64,000 nt of DNA. It comes from an uncultured Eubacteriales bacterium. GTDB lineage: Bacteria > Bacillota > Clostridia > Lachnospirales > Lachnospiraceae. The notes beneath the pieces are model-generated. The model saw nothing but the letters and a program-made list of their open reading frames with translations, did not search any database and was not told the DNA's origin. The translations under genes and the position numbers were made by a program. Shown here piece by piece: positions 1 to 9,156 of this stretch. Within the stretch, counting starts at the first letter, position 1. Every line of letters starts with the position of its first letter. The stretch is from positions 1-64,000 of the forward strand of contig UQCD01000008.1 of NCBI GenBank assembly GCA_900539455.1. Direction: 5' to 3'.

Positions 1-41
1 AGTTCTTTTTTATTTTGTTGCTCTCTTTCGACAGCTCAATT

Positions 42-70
42 AGTATACTCTACTGCAACAATAATGTCAA
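42..70 (-). promoter_or_regulatory. Sigma-A type promoter firing leftward out of the window
   Basis: Read on the minus strand there is a perfect TTGACA (-35, at 65-70), a 17-base spacer and TATACT (-10, at 42-47). Its target lies beyond the left edge, so the gene it drives is unknown. The rest of 1-165 is A+T-rich and shows no gene. Confidence 0.6.
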
Positions 71-165
71 CACTTTTTTTACATTTTTTCTTTATTTGGT
101 TTTAACCTGCATTTTTTGCCGTTTTTTAGCTGTTTAATGACTATTTTTAATCTAGTTTATTGTAC

Positions 166-192
166 AAAAAAAGACCCGATATAATCGAGTCT
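166..192 (-). terminator. Rho-independent terminator after tRNA-Ser
   Basis: On the minus strand a 9-bp stem (AGACTCGAT paired with ATCGGGTCT, one G-U pair, 3-base loop) is followed by a run of seven T. It lies 11 bases past the tRNA 3' end. Confidence 0.85.
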
Positions 193-203
193 AACTCTAT
201 AAC

Positions 204-290
204 GGAGAAAGAGGGATTTGAACCCTCGCGCCGCGTGAACGACCTACACCCTTAGCAGGGGCGCCTCTTCAGCCTCTTGAGTATTTCTCC
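204..290 (-). tRNA. tRNA-Ser, anticodon GCU
   Basis: The minus strand reads as an 87-nt class II tRNA. The acceptor stem is GGAGAAA paired with TTTCTCC. The anticodon loop is CTGCTAA, giving GCU for serine AGC/AGU codons. A long variable arm follows, then a T arm GAGGG-TTCAAAT-CCCTC. The CCA end is not encoded (the bases after the acceptor are GTT), so it would be added by tRNA nucleotidyltransferase. The gene has its own promoter and terminator. Confidence 0.95.
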
Positions 291-353
291 TGAATCAGCT
301 TTCCTTCCAATAATGATGGTCATATTGAAATTCAACTTCAAAATGCAAAATTT

Positions 354-382
354 ATTATATACTATGAATATATATTTGTCAA
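354..382 (-). promoter_or_regulatory. Consensus promoter of tRNA-Ser
   Basis: On the minus strand there is TTGACA (377-382), exactly 17 bases, then TATAAT (354-359): a perfect vegetative promoter about 60 bases upstream of the tRNA. The tRNA is therefore transcribed separately from the fumarase genes upstream. Nothing else is seen in 291-435. Confidence 0.8.
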
Positions 383-435
383 TTAAATTATTTAAGAATA
401 TCAATATTAAATCCAATATACCTTTAATTCTTTAA

Positions 436-990
436 CTATATTTCTTTACTGTATTGTTTTATAGCTGTTTCATACAAATTATTTCCTTCAGAGTCTATTA
501 CAACTATTACAGGAAAGTTTTTTACTTCCAGCTTTCTTATAGCTTCTGTTCCTAAGTCATCATAAGCTATAACCTGGCTGTCTGTTATACATTTTGATAA
601 TATTGCACCAGCTCCGCCTACTGCTGCAAAATATACTGCTCCATTTCTTATTATGGCTTCCTTTACAGCTTCGCTTCTTTTACCCTTTCCTATCATTCCC
701 TTTAATCCTAAGTCTAATAGCTTTGGTGCATATTTGTCCATTCGGCTTGCAGTTGTTGGTCCTGCTGAGCCTATAGGTCTTCCTTCTCTGGCTGGAGATG
801 GTCCCATATAATAAATTATATTATTTTCCATTGAAATTGGGAGAGCCTCATTGTTTTGTAATGCTTCATACATTCTTTTATGTGCTGCATCTCTGGCTGT
901 ATATATTGTACCTGTAATATATACATAATCTCCTGCTCTCAGGCTTTTTGCTGTTTCCTGTGATATTGGTGCATTTATATATTTATCCAT
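436..990 (-). CDS. Class I fumarate hydratase, beta subunit
   Basis: This 184-aa protein is the C-terminal half of two-subunit, iron-sulfur (class I) fumarase, which interconverts fumarate and malate in the cytoplasm. The family signature GPTTASRMD is at residues 77-85, followed by KGMIGKG (about 97-103) and a glycine-rich GGAGAI stretch (125-130). It starts 11 bases after the alpha-subunit stop, so the two are translated together. The related L-tartrate dehydratase beta subunit is the main alternative; sequence alone does not settle the substrate, but fumarase is the usual assignment for this pair in Clostridia. Confidence 0.88.
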   Translation of the reverse strand: MDKYINAPISQETAKSLRAGDYVYITGTIYTARDAAHKRMYEALQNNEALPISMENNIIYYMGPSPAREGRPIGSAGPTTASRMDKYAPKLLDLGLKGMIGKGKRSEAVKEAIIRNGAVYFAAVGGAGAILSKCITDSQVIAYDDLGTEAIRKLEVKNFPVIVVIDSEGNNLYETAIKQYSKEI

Positions 991-1001
991 AACAAACCTC
1001 C

Positions 1002-1844
1002 TTATATTACTCTGTGAGAATGTCTATTAACATGACAGCATATATTTACTGCTACTGGCATACCTGCAATATGAGTTGGATATGTTTCAATATTTACGGC
1101 AAAAGCAGTCTGTGTACCACCTAATCCACCAGGACCTATACCTAATGAATTGATTTTTTCCAGCATTTCTATTTCTAAATCTCTTACATAAGGAATATCA
1201 GAATGTTTTCCTACTTCTCTGGTAAGTGCTTTTTTAGATAATACTGCACATTTATCAAAGGTACCACCTATACAAACTCCAACTACCATTGGAGGACAAG
1301 CATTTGGACCAGCCTCTTTCACAGTATTTAAAATAGCCTCCTTTACACCTTCAATTCCGTCCGCAGGCTTAAGCATATAAATCTTGCTCATATTTTCGCT
1401 TCCAAAACCCTTTGGTGCAAAGGTAATATCTACCTTTTCGCCATCAACAAGCTCATAATATATAACTGCCGGTGTATTATCCTTTGTATTTTCCCTGATA
1501 ATTGGATCACTTACAACTGATTTTCTAAGAAAACCATCTACATATCCTCTTCTAACACCTTCGTTAATAGCAGCCTCAAGATTTCCACCTTCAAAGTGTA
1601 CATCTTGACCTATTTTCATAAATATTATTGCCATTCCTGTATCCTGACAAATAGGAATCATATCCTCTCCAGCTATACTAAGATTTTCCTTAAGCTGTCC
1701 AATAATCTGCTTTCCTAAAGGCGATTGCTCATTTTCATAGGATTTATTTAACGCCTTTTCCATATCAGGAGATAGGAAATGTGTAGCTTCAATACACATT
1801 TCCTTTACTGTTTCAGTTACTTTTTCCACATTTATTGTTCTCAT
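1002..1844 (-). CDS. Class I fumarate hydratase, alpha subunit
   Basis: This 280-aa subunit carries the oxygen-sensitive [4Fe-4S] cluster of class I fumarase. Cysteines in the expected contexts are C66 (ICQDTGMA), C183 (NACPPMVVGVC) and C269/C270 before the C-terminal HVNRHSHR motif; these are candidate cluster ligands by family resemblance. The gene lies 41 bases after gyrA on the same strand and just before the beta subunit, so it may be read partly from the dnaA-gyrA operon. L-tartrate dehydratase alpha is a less likely alternative. Confidence 0.9.
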   Translation of the reverse strand: MRTINVEKVTETVKEMCIEATHFLSPDMEKALNKSYENEQSPLGKQIIGQLKENLSIAGEDMIPICQDTGMAIIFMKIGQDVHFEGGNLEAAINEGVRRGYVDGFLRKSVVSDPIIRENTKDNTPAVIYYELVDGEKVDITFAPKGFGSENMSKIYMLKPADGIEGVKEAILNTVKEAGPNACPPMVVGVCIGGTFDKCAVLSKKALTREVGKHSDIPYVRDLEIEMLEKINSLGIGPGGLGGTQTAFAVNIETYPTHIAGMPVAVNICCHVNRHSHRVI

Positions 1845-1885
1845 GTTGCCTCCAAAATTATTGGAATTAGAGTATTAATTAAGTA

Positions 1886-4438
1886 TTATTGCTCTGTTTC
1901 TTCTAAATTTTCATCATTATCGTCTACATCGTCATTATCAGGAATATCCTCTTCAATGACATCATCAGACAAATTATCATTTGCCTGCTCTGGTGTTTCT
2001 CTAACCTTTGCAATAGCTACAACATCTACATTTTTTTCATTGTCAAGCTTAATAAGCTTAACACCCTGTGCAACTCTACCAATTGTTGAAATACCACTTA
2101 CAAGCATTTGAATAATAATACCCTCTGATGTAATTAACATAATCTCTTGATTATCATTAACTGCTTTTACACCAACAACATTTCCTGTTTTTTCACTTAT
2201 CTTATAGCACTTAACACCCTTACCACCTCGCTTTTGGATAGTAAATTCTTTTGCGTCAGTTCTCTTACCCATACCATTTTCAGTAACTATTAATAAATCC
2301 TTTCCCTGTCTTTCTAGCTGCATTCCTACAACCTCATCACCAGCTTCAAGATTTATTCCTCTAACACCTATTGAACTTCTTCCTGTTCTTCTAACATCAG
2401 TTAATGCAAACTTAATACACTTACCATATTTTGTAACCATAAATACTTCATCATTATTGTTTGCTGTTTTAACCTCTATTATCTCGTCATCTTCTCGCAG
2501 TGTAATTGCCTGAATACCTGATTTTCTAATATTTTTGTATTCTGAAAGTGAGGTTTTTTTAATAATACCATTCTTTGTACCCATTATTATAAATCTTCCG
2601 TCCTGATATTCCTTAATAGGTATTACGGCAGCCACCTTTTCATCTGGAAGCAGCTGTATAATATTAATTAAGGCTGTACCTCTTGCAGTCCTGCTTGACT
2701 CAGGTATTTCGTAGGCTTTAATTCTGTAAGCTCTGCCTTTATTTGTAACAAACATAAGATAATGATGAGTTGTTGTCATTAATAGGTCTACAATATAATC
2801 ATCATTAATTGTCTGCATACCCTTGATACCTTTTCCTCCTCTATGCTGGGACTTGAAATTATCTACAGTCATTCGCTTAATATAACCAAGACTTGTTCTT
2901 GCAATAACTGTATTTTCAAGTGGAATAAGGTCCTCTAGGGTGATTTCGTCATCATCATAGCCTATAGAAGTTCTTCTTTCATCGCCATATTTATCTCTAA
3001 TAGTGATTATTTCTTCCTTGATTACTTCTAAAAGTTTCTTTTCATCTGCAAGAATACCCTTTAAATAATCAATAGTAGCCATAAGCTCCTTGTATTCATT
3101 TTCCAAATCTTCTCTGGCAAGACCTGTAAGTGTACGAAGTCGCATATCTACAATAGCCTGTGCCTGTGCATCTGATAAACCGAAGCGTTCAATTAAGCCA
3201 AGCTTTGCATCTGCTGTAGTTCTTGAGCCTCTGATTATTTTAATAACCTCATCAATATTGTCTAAGGCAATAAGAAGTCCCTGAACAATATGTGCTCTTT
3301 CCTCTGCCTTATTTAAATCATATTTTGTTCTTCTGGTAACTACATCCTTCTGGTGAAGTAAGTAATTGTTCAACATATCACAAATATTTAAAACCTTAGG
3401 CTCATTATTTACTAAGGCAAGCATAATAACACCAAAGGTATCCTGTAGCTGTGTATGCTTATATAATTGTTTTAATAAAACATTGGCATTGGCATCTCTT
3501 CTTAGCTCTATAACTATTCTCATGCCATCCTTGTTAGATTCATCTCTTAAATCTGTTATGCCATCTATTTTTTTATCCTTAACCAGCTCGGCAATTTTTT
3601 CAATTAACTTAGCCTTATTTACAAGATATGGCAGCTCTGTAACAATTATTCTGGATTTACCATTTTCCATAGTTTCAATATTTGTAACAGCACGAACCTT
3701 AACCTTTCCTCTACCGGTTCTATATGCCTCCTCAATGCCTCTTACACCAAGAATTTCTCCACCTGTAGGGGAATCAGGACCTTTAACAATATCAAGTATT
3801 TCTTCAATATCTGTTTCTCTGTCCTCTTCAATGTTATTATCAATAATCTTAACTACAGCATTAATAACTTCAGTAAGATTGTGAGGTGGTATATTTGTAG
3901 CCATACCTACAGCTATACCTGTAGTACCATTTACTAAAAGATTAGGAAATCTGGATGGTAATACAGTTGGCTCTTTTTCTGTATCATCAAAGTTTGGAAC
4001 AAAATCAACAGTATTTTTATTAATGTCTGCAAGCATTTCCATAGAAACCTTACTAAGTCTGGCTTCTGTATAACGCATAGCTGCAGCTCCATCTCCATCC
4101 ACAGAGCCAAAGTTTCCATGTCCGTCTACTAATGGGTATCTTGTTGACCAATCCTGTGCAAGATTAACCAATGCACCATATATAGAGCTATCACCATGTG
4201 GGTGATATTTACCCATTGTATCACCGACGATACGGGCACACTTACGATGTGGCTTATCCGGACCGTTATTTAACTCTATCATTGAATATAAAATTCTTCT
4301 CTGAACAGGCTTTAAACCATCTCTTACATCAGGAAGTGCTCTTTGAGCTATAACACTCATAGCATAATCAATGTATGATTTTTCCATGGTTTCCTTTAAG
4401 TCTACCTCATGGATTTTATCAAAGATATTTTCATCCAT
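1886..4438 (-). CDS. gyrA: DNA gyrase subunit A
   Basis: The 850-aa breakage-reunion subunit of gyrase, which with GyrB introduces negative supercoils. The catalytic tyrosine is Y123 in AAAMRYTEARLS. The quinolone-pocket helix reads HGDSSIYG (81-88), with Ser at the position of E. coli S83 but Gly (G88, codon 4175-4177) at that of E. coli D87. The C-terminal beta-pinwheel has QHRGGKG and QKRGGKG, matching GyrA-box-type motifs, and the protein ends in an acidic Asp/Glu/Asn tail of about 35 residues. It starts 11 bases after gyrB, in the same operon. Confidence 0.97.
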   Translation of the reverse strand: MDENIFDKIHEVDLKETMEKSYIDYAMSVIAQRALPDVRDGLKPVQRRILYSMIELNNGPDKPHRKCARIVGDTMGKYHPHGDSSIYGALVNLAQDWSTRYPLVDGHGNFGSVDGDGAAAMRYTEARLSKVSMEMLADINKNTVDFVPNFDDTEKEPTVLPSRFPNLLVNGTTGIAVGMATNIPPHNLTEVINAVVKIIDNNIEEDRETDIEEILDIVKGPDSPTGGEILGVRGIEEAYRTGRGKVKVRAVTNIETMENGKSRIIVTELPYLVNKAKLIEKIAELVKDKKIDGITDLRDESNKDGMRIVIELRRDANANVLLKQLYKHTQLQDTFGVIMLALVNNEPKVLNICDMLNNYLLHQKDVVTRRTKYDLNKAEERAHIVQGLLIALDNIDEVIKIIRGSRTTADAKLGLIERFGLSDAQAQAIVDMRLRTLTGLAREDLENEYKELMATIDYLKGILADEKKLLEVIKEEIITIRDKYGDERRTSIGYDDDEITLEDLIPLENTVIARTSLGYIKRMTVDNFKSQHRGGKGIKGMQTINDDYIVDLLMTTTHHYLMFVTNKGRAYRIKAYEIPESSRTARGTALINIIQLLPDEKVAAVIPIKEYQDGRFIIMGTKNGIIKKTSLSEYKNIRKSGIQAITLREDDEIIEVKTANNNDEVFMVTKYGKCIKFALTDVRRTGRSSIGVRGINLEAGDEVVGMQLERQGKDLLIVTENGMGKRTDAKEFTIQKRGGKGVKCYKISEKTGNVVGVKAVNDNQEIMLITSEGIIIQMLVSGISTIGRVAQGVKLIKLDNEKNVDVVAIAKVRETPEQANDNLSDDVIEEDIPDNDDVDDNDENLEETEQ

Positions 4439-4449
4439 TTTATTTCCTC

Positions 4450-6378
4450 CTAAACATCAAGATTTTCTACAAATTTTGCATTTGCTTCTATAAAGTTTCT
4501 TCTAGGCTCAACCTGATCACCCATAAGAGTTGTAAAGGTAACATCTAATTCTGATAACATTTCTTCGTCATAGAGTACCTTTTTGAGTATTCTGGTTTTT
4601 GGATCCATTGTTGTATCCCAAAGCTGCTCTGCGTCCATTTCACCCAAACCTTTGTAACGCTGAATTTTGTTGTTGCCATCTCTGCCTATTTCGTTAAGAA
4701 TATTATTTAACTCTGTATCTGAATACGCGTACCATACCTTTTTATTTTTAACAATCTGATAAAGAGGTGGTGTTGCCAGGTATACATATCCCTGCTTAAT
4801 TAATTCAGGCATAAATCTAAATAAAAATGTAAGCAGCAAGGTGGCAATATGTGCACCATCAACATCCGCATCGGTCATTATGATAATTTTGTGGTATCTG
4901 AGCTTTGTAATATCAAAATCCTCATGTATACCTGTACCAAATGCAGTAATCATTGTTTTAATTTCTGCATTTCCAAGTATTCTGTCAAGTCTTGCTTTTT
5001 CAACATTAAGAATTTTTCCTCTAAGTGGAAGAATTGCTTGTGTTGCTCTATCTCTGGCTGTCTTTGCAGAGCCACCGGCAGAATCTCCCTCAACTATGTA
5101 TATTTCACAGTTGGCAGGATTTTTGTCTGAACAGTCAGCAAGTTTTCCTGGAAGTCCATTTCCGTCAAGGGCTGTCTTTGCCTTTCTGGTAAGCTCTCTG
5201 GCCTTTCTGGCTGCTTCTCTGGCTCTTTGTGCAAGTAAGGATTTTTCACATATTAATTTTGCAACTGAAGGATTTTGTTCTAGGAAGTATGTAAGCTGTT
5301 CACTTACAACACTTTCTACTGCATTCCTTGCTTCACTATTACCAAGCTTCTGCTTTGTCTGTCCTTCAAACTGAGGTTCTCCAATTTTCACGCTGATTAT
5401 AGCTGTAAGGCCCTCTCTAATATCTTCACCTGTGAGATTAACCTCACTATCCTTTAAAATTTTATTAGCTCTGGCATAATCATTGAAAGTCTTTGTCATA
5501 GCACGCTTAAAGCCTTCAAGATGAGTACCACCTTCTGGTGTAATAATATTGTTTACAAAAGAGTAGACATTTTCGTTGTAGCCATCATTGTGCTGGAAAG
5601 ATACTTCAACATAAACATCATTTTTTGTGCCTTCACAATATACTACCTGTTCAAAGAGAGGCGTCTTTCCTGTATTTAAGTATGTAACAAACTCCTTAAT
5701 ACCACCCTCATAATGGAATATATCCTCTGCCTCCATCCCTTCTCTTACATCTCTTAAAATAATCTTGAGATTTTTTGTAAGGAAGGCTGTTTCACGAAGT
5801 CTGGTTTTTAAAACACTATAATCATATACTGTTTCTTCAAATATTGTCTTATCTGGGAGAAAAGTTACCTCTGTACCTGTATAGTCACCTTCATATGTGC
5901 CTATAACCTTAAGCTCATTTTTAACATCTCCTCTTTCATATCTCTGGAAATATATATTATTATTTCTATAAACCTTTACCTCAAGCCATTCAGATAAGGC
6001 ATTAACTACAGACGCACCTACGCCATGAAGTCCACCAGACACCTTGTATCCTCCACCACCAAACTTTCCACCTGCGTGTAAAATAGTAAATACAACCTCT
6101 ACTGCTGGTTTGCCCGTTTTTGTATTTATATCTACCGGTATACCTCTTCCGTTATCTTTAACAGTTATTGAATTATCTTTATTAATTTGAACATCAATAG
6201 TTGAACAAAATCCTGCCAAAGCTTCATCAACAGAATTATCTACAATTTCATAAACTAAATGATGAAGACCCTTTGATGATGTACTGCCTATGTACATACC
6301 TGGTCTTTTTCTTACAGCTTTCAAACCCTCCAAAATCTGGATTTGATCTCCACCATAACTTTCGTTGCTATTACTCAT
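4450..6378 (-). CDS. gyrB: DNA gyrase subunit B
   Basis: The 642-aa ATPase subunit of gyrase. The GHKL ATPase comes first, with DNGRGIPV and GGLHGVGASVVNAL; the TOPRIM domain follows with EGDSAGGSAK and the metal-binding MTDADVDGAHI; the C-terminal segment contains QRYKGLGEM. The length is normal for Firmicutes GyrB. It overlaps the 3' end of recF by 8 bases, so translation is probably coupled. The start follows an AAAGGAGCAAC ribosome-binding site. Confidence 0.97.
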   Translation of the reverse strand: MSNSNESYGGDQIQILEGLKAVRKRPGMYIGSTSSKGLHHLVYEIVDNSVDEALAGFCSTIDVQINKDNSITVKDNGRGIPVDINTKTGKPAVEVVFTILHAGGKFGGGGYKVSGGLHGVGASVVNALSEWLEVKVYRNNNIYFQRYERGDVKNELKVIGTYEGDYTGTEVTFLPDKTIFEETVYDYSVLKTRLRETAFLTKNLKIILRDVREGMEAEDIFHYEGGIKEFVTYLNTGKTPLFEQVVYCEGTKNDVYVEVSFQHNDGYNENVYSFVNNIITPEGGTHLEGFKRAMTKTFNDYARANKILKDSEVNLTGEDIREGLTAIISVKIGEPQFEGQTKQKLGNSEARNAVESVVSEQLTYFLEQNPSVAKLICEKSLLAQRAREAARKARELTRKAKTALDGNGLPGKLADCSDKNPANCEIYIVEGDSAGGSAKTARDRATQAILPLRGKILNVEKARLDRILGNAEIKTMITAFGTGIHEDFDITKLRYHKIIIMTDADVDGAHIATLLLTFLFRFMPELIKQGYVYLATPPLYQIVKNKKVWYAYSDTELNNILNEIGRDGNNKIQRYKGLGEMDAEQLWDTTMDPKTRILKKVLYDEEMLSELDVTFTTLMGDQVEPRRNFIEANAKFVENLDV

Positions 6379-7468
6379 TGTTGCTCCTTTCTACAGTTCC
6401 TTCTACAACCTTGTAAATATTATCAATGTTAAATCTGTTATGAACAAAATCATCTAACCCTGTACAGGTTATAACAGTTTGAACATTACTTAGACTATTT
6501 AATAAATGGCTTTGCCTGCTACTATCAAGCTCAGATAAAACATCATCCAATAATAAAACAGGAGTATCCTTTATAACACTTTTAACTAATTCTATTTCTG
6601 ATAGCTTTAACGATAATGCAGCAGTTCTTTTCTGACCCTGACTTCCATATTTTCTAATATCGATATTTCCAATATAAAAGCTAATATCATCTCTATGTGG
6701 ACCTATTGATGTGGTCTTAAATTTAATATCCTTATCCCTGTTTTTCAGTAATTCGTCATACAAATTATTGCCAGAAATATTTGGTTCATACTTTATATTG
6801 ATTTCTTCCTTACCGTTGGTAAGGTTTCTATGAATACCGTATATTATTTCATTAAGCTCATCAATAAATTGTGTCCTTCTTAGAATGAGCTTTGAACCGT
6901 AGCTTGCAAGCTGCATATCCCATACATCAAGTGTATTACATAAGTCCTTGTCATAATAAAAATTCAAATCCTTAAGAAGCTGGTTTCTTTGAAGTAATAT
7001 TTTGTTGTAGTTCATTAAATTGTGAACATACAATTTGTCTAATTGACACAATTCCAAATCTATAAATCTTCTTCTTTCGGCTGGTCCATTTTTTATTATG
7101 CCTAAATCCTCTGGTGCAAAAAATACAACATTTACAACACCAAAAAGCTCACTTACTTTTCTTATTGGAATACCATTAATGGCAATTCCTTTAGCTCTAT
7201 TTTTTCTAAGATGTATATCTATTCTTATGGGAACATCATTTTTCATTACCACCATTTTCATATGTGACTCATCACAACCAAATCTAATCATTTCCTTGTC
7301 TTTGGCACTTCTATGAGATTTGCTGGTTCCACATAAATATATAGCCTCTAGTATGTTAGTTTTTCCCTGGGCATTATTACCAAAGAGAATATTAGTGCCT
7401 TTTTTAAATCTAATATTCATACTATTATAATTTCTAAAATCCTTTACCTCTAGAGAATCTATATACAT
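6371..7468 (-). CDS. recF: RecF recombination/replication-repair ATPase
   Basis: A 365-aa SMC-like ATPase that helps load RecA at single-strand gaps through RecFOR. Walker A is FGNNAQGKTN near residue 31 and the Walker B/signature region is LLLDDVLSELD near residue 302. It lies in the standard dnaA-dnaN-yaaA-recF-gyrB order, 13 bases after yaaA and overlapping gyrB by 8 bases. Confidence 0.96.
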   Translation of the reverse strand: MYIDSLEVKDFRNYNSMNIRFKKGTNILFGNNAQGKTNILEAIYLCGTSKSHRSAKDKEMIRFGCDESHMKMVVMKNDVPIRIDIHLRKNRAKGIAINGIPIRKVSELFGVVNVVFFAPEDLGIIKNGPAERRRFIDLELCQLDKLYVHNLMNYNKILLQRNQLLKDLNFYYDKDLCNTLDVWDMQLASYGSKLILRRTQFIDELNEIIYGIHRNLTNGKEEINIKYEPNISGNNLYDELLKNRDKDIKFKTTSIGPHRDDISFYIGNIDIRKYGSQGQKRTAALSLKLSEIELVKSVIKDTPVLLLDDVLSELDSSRQSHLLNSLSNVQTVITCTGLDDFVHNRFNIDNIYKVVEGTVERSNNE

Positions 7469-7481
7469 ACTATTACCAACT

Positions 7482-7691
7482 TTATTTTATAATTTTAATT
7501 GTTTCTCCTTGATATTCTACAATATCACCATCAACCAGCTTTCTCCCTCTTCTGGTATCTACTTCACCATTTACCTTTACAAGTCCGTCTTGAATGGCAA
7601 ATTTTGCATCAACACCAGATTCAACAAGATTAGCTGCTTTTAGAGCCTGACCCAGTTTAATGAACTCATCTCTTAATTTTATTTTTTCCAT
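7482..7691 (-). CDS. yaaA: S4-domain RNA-binding protein YaaA (RlbA)
   Basis: This 69-aa protein is essentially one S4 RNA-binding domain: the segment from LGQALKAANLVESG to the VNGEVDTRRGRKL strand fits the S4 alpha-L fold. Family members at this dnaN-recF position are thought to act in ribosome assembly; the exact role is not established. It lies 21 bases after dnaN and 13 before recF. Confidence 0.9.
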   Translation of the reverse strand: MEKIKLRDEFIKLGQALKAANLVESGVDAKFAIQDGLVKVNGEVDTRRGRKLVDGDIVEYQGETIKIIK

Positions 7692-7712
7692 TTTTTTCTC
7701 CTAAAATAGATA

Positions 7713-8819
7713 TTAGCTTACTGTAAAGTTTACAGGCAATATTAAATAAACATATTTGTTTTCGTCATCTCTAATAAAGCATGGTGCTTTAGGATTAACC
7801 ATATAAATATTTACTTCTTCATCATCAATTACTTTTAAGGCATCTATTAAGAACTTTGGATTAAAGCCAATCATAATATCCTTGCCTTCTTTAATAATAT
7901 CAATATTTTCATTCATAGAGCCTATAATAGAGCTGATTTTAAGTTCCATATTGCCGTCAGTAATATTTATAATAATAGGCTTTTTGTCACCCTCTTTTAC
8001 AAGAAGTGTAGCTCTATCAATACAATCTAAAAATTCTCTTTTGTTAATTGAGAACTTTGTTTCATAATCGCTAGATAACATTTGATCTATTTTGAAATAT
8101 TCTCCTTCTATAAGTCTTGATACTACTACAGTATTGTCAAATTCAAAAACTATATGATTTGAAGTAAAGAATATTCTTACCTCGTCCTCTGTTCCACCAG
8201 ATAAAATTTTGCTGATTTCATTTAAGGTTTTGCCCGGAACAACAACCTTTATATCATCAAATGACTCCTTAAGCTCTACTTTTCTAATAGATATTCTATG
8301 TCCGTCTAAGGAAACAACCTTTAATTCATTATTTTTAACCTCAAATAACTCACCTGTCATAAGTTTGTTGTTATCGTTATCAGCTATAGAGAATATAGTC
8401 TGTCTTATAATTTCCTTTAAGGTAAACTGAGATAAGTAAATAAATTTATTTTTCTCTATAACAGGAAGATATGAGAAATCCTCTCCTGATTTACCGGAAA
8501 TAGTAAATACTGCTTTTTCACAGGTAATAGTAGTTTTGTAATTTTCGTCTGTTTCTATAACAACCTCATTATCTGGAAGCTTTCTAACTATTTCAGAAAA
8601 AATCTTAGCATCTATAGCTACCATACCTCCTGAAATAATATCTCCGTCTATAATTGTTTCAATTCCTAATTCCATATCATTTGCTGTAAATTTAATTGAG
8701 CCTGCTGTAGCATCAATTAAGATACATTCTAATATAGACATTGTAGTTTTTGATGGTACTGCTTTAAGTACAATATTTACGCCTTGTAACAAATTGGATT
8801 TTGAACATATAAGTTTCAT
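7713..8819 (-). CDS. dnaN: DNA polymerase III beta subunit (sliding clamp)
   Basis: The 368-aa processivity clamp that dimerises around DNA and tethers polymerase III. It has the expected three-domain length, opens with the family-typical MKLICSKSNLLQGVNIVLKA and ends with the conserved LILPVNF-type peptide-binding strand. The start has a good AAAGGAGTC ribosome-binding site. It sits downstream of dnaA, separated by a 337-base gap holding further DnaA-box-like sites. Confidence 0.97.
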   Translation of the reverse strand: MKLICSKSNLLQGVNIVLKAVPSKTTMSILECILIDATAGSIKFTANDMELGIETIIDGDIISGGMVAIDAKIFSEIVRKLPDNEVVIETDENYKTTITCEKAVFTISGKSGEDFSYLPVIEKNKFIYLSQFTLKEIIRQTIFSIADNDNNKLMTGELFEVKNNELKVVSLDGHRISIRKVELKESFDDIKVVVPGKTLNEISKILSGGTEDEVRIFFTSNHIVFEFDNTVVVSRLIEGEYFKIDQMLSSDYETKFSINKREFLDCIDRATLLVKEGDKKPIIINITDGNMELKISSIIGSMNENIDIIKEGKDIMIGFNPKFLIDALKVIDDEEVNIYMVNPKAPCFIRDDENKYVYLILPVNFTVS

Positions 8820-9156
8820 GTTAAAATGACTCCTTTCGCAAAAAACATATATAAATATATAATTTATTTCTAATCTTAATCTTATTATAGGGTGTGAAAA
8901 TGTAGATAATCTCTATAGCCCAGTAAAATCAATAGCTATAGCAATTAAAACATATGTTGAAAAGCAAATTTTTTAACTGTATAACTACTTGATTTATCAA
9001 CATAGGTAAATTTGGTAAAAAATTCGTTAACAATAAATACACACACAAAAATATTATAATGTGCACCTTTTGTGGACAAAAAAGAGGGTAATTGTGGAAA
9101 ACCATGTGTATAATTTTCTGCAATATGGAATGAGTTTCTTCCTATTATAATAGGGG
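8820..9156. other. dnaA-dnaN intergenic region with DnaA-box-like sites
   Basis: No gene is seen here. Three 8-of-9 matches to the reverse DnaA box TGTGGATAA cluster at 9071-9079 (TGTGGACAA), 9093-9101 (TGTGGAAAA) and 9105-9113 (TGTGTATAA). A minus-strand TATAAT (8884-8889) could be the -10 of dnaN but lacks a good -35. A perfect palindrome CCTATTATAATAGG (9141-9154) lies right after the dnaA stop without a T run. A second box cluster on this side of dnaA is known from B. subtilis, whose oriC is bipartite; that role is inference here. Confidence 0.5.

Noticed and set aside
9141..9154. Perfect 14-bp palindrome after the dnaA stop as a terminator
   Set aside because: There is no loop of usable size and no T run in the direction of transcription.
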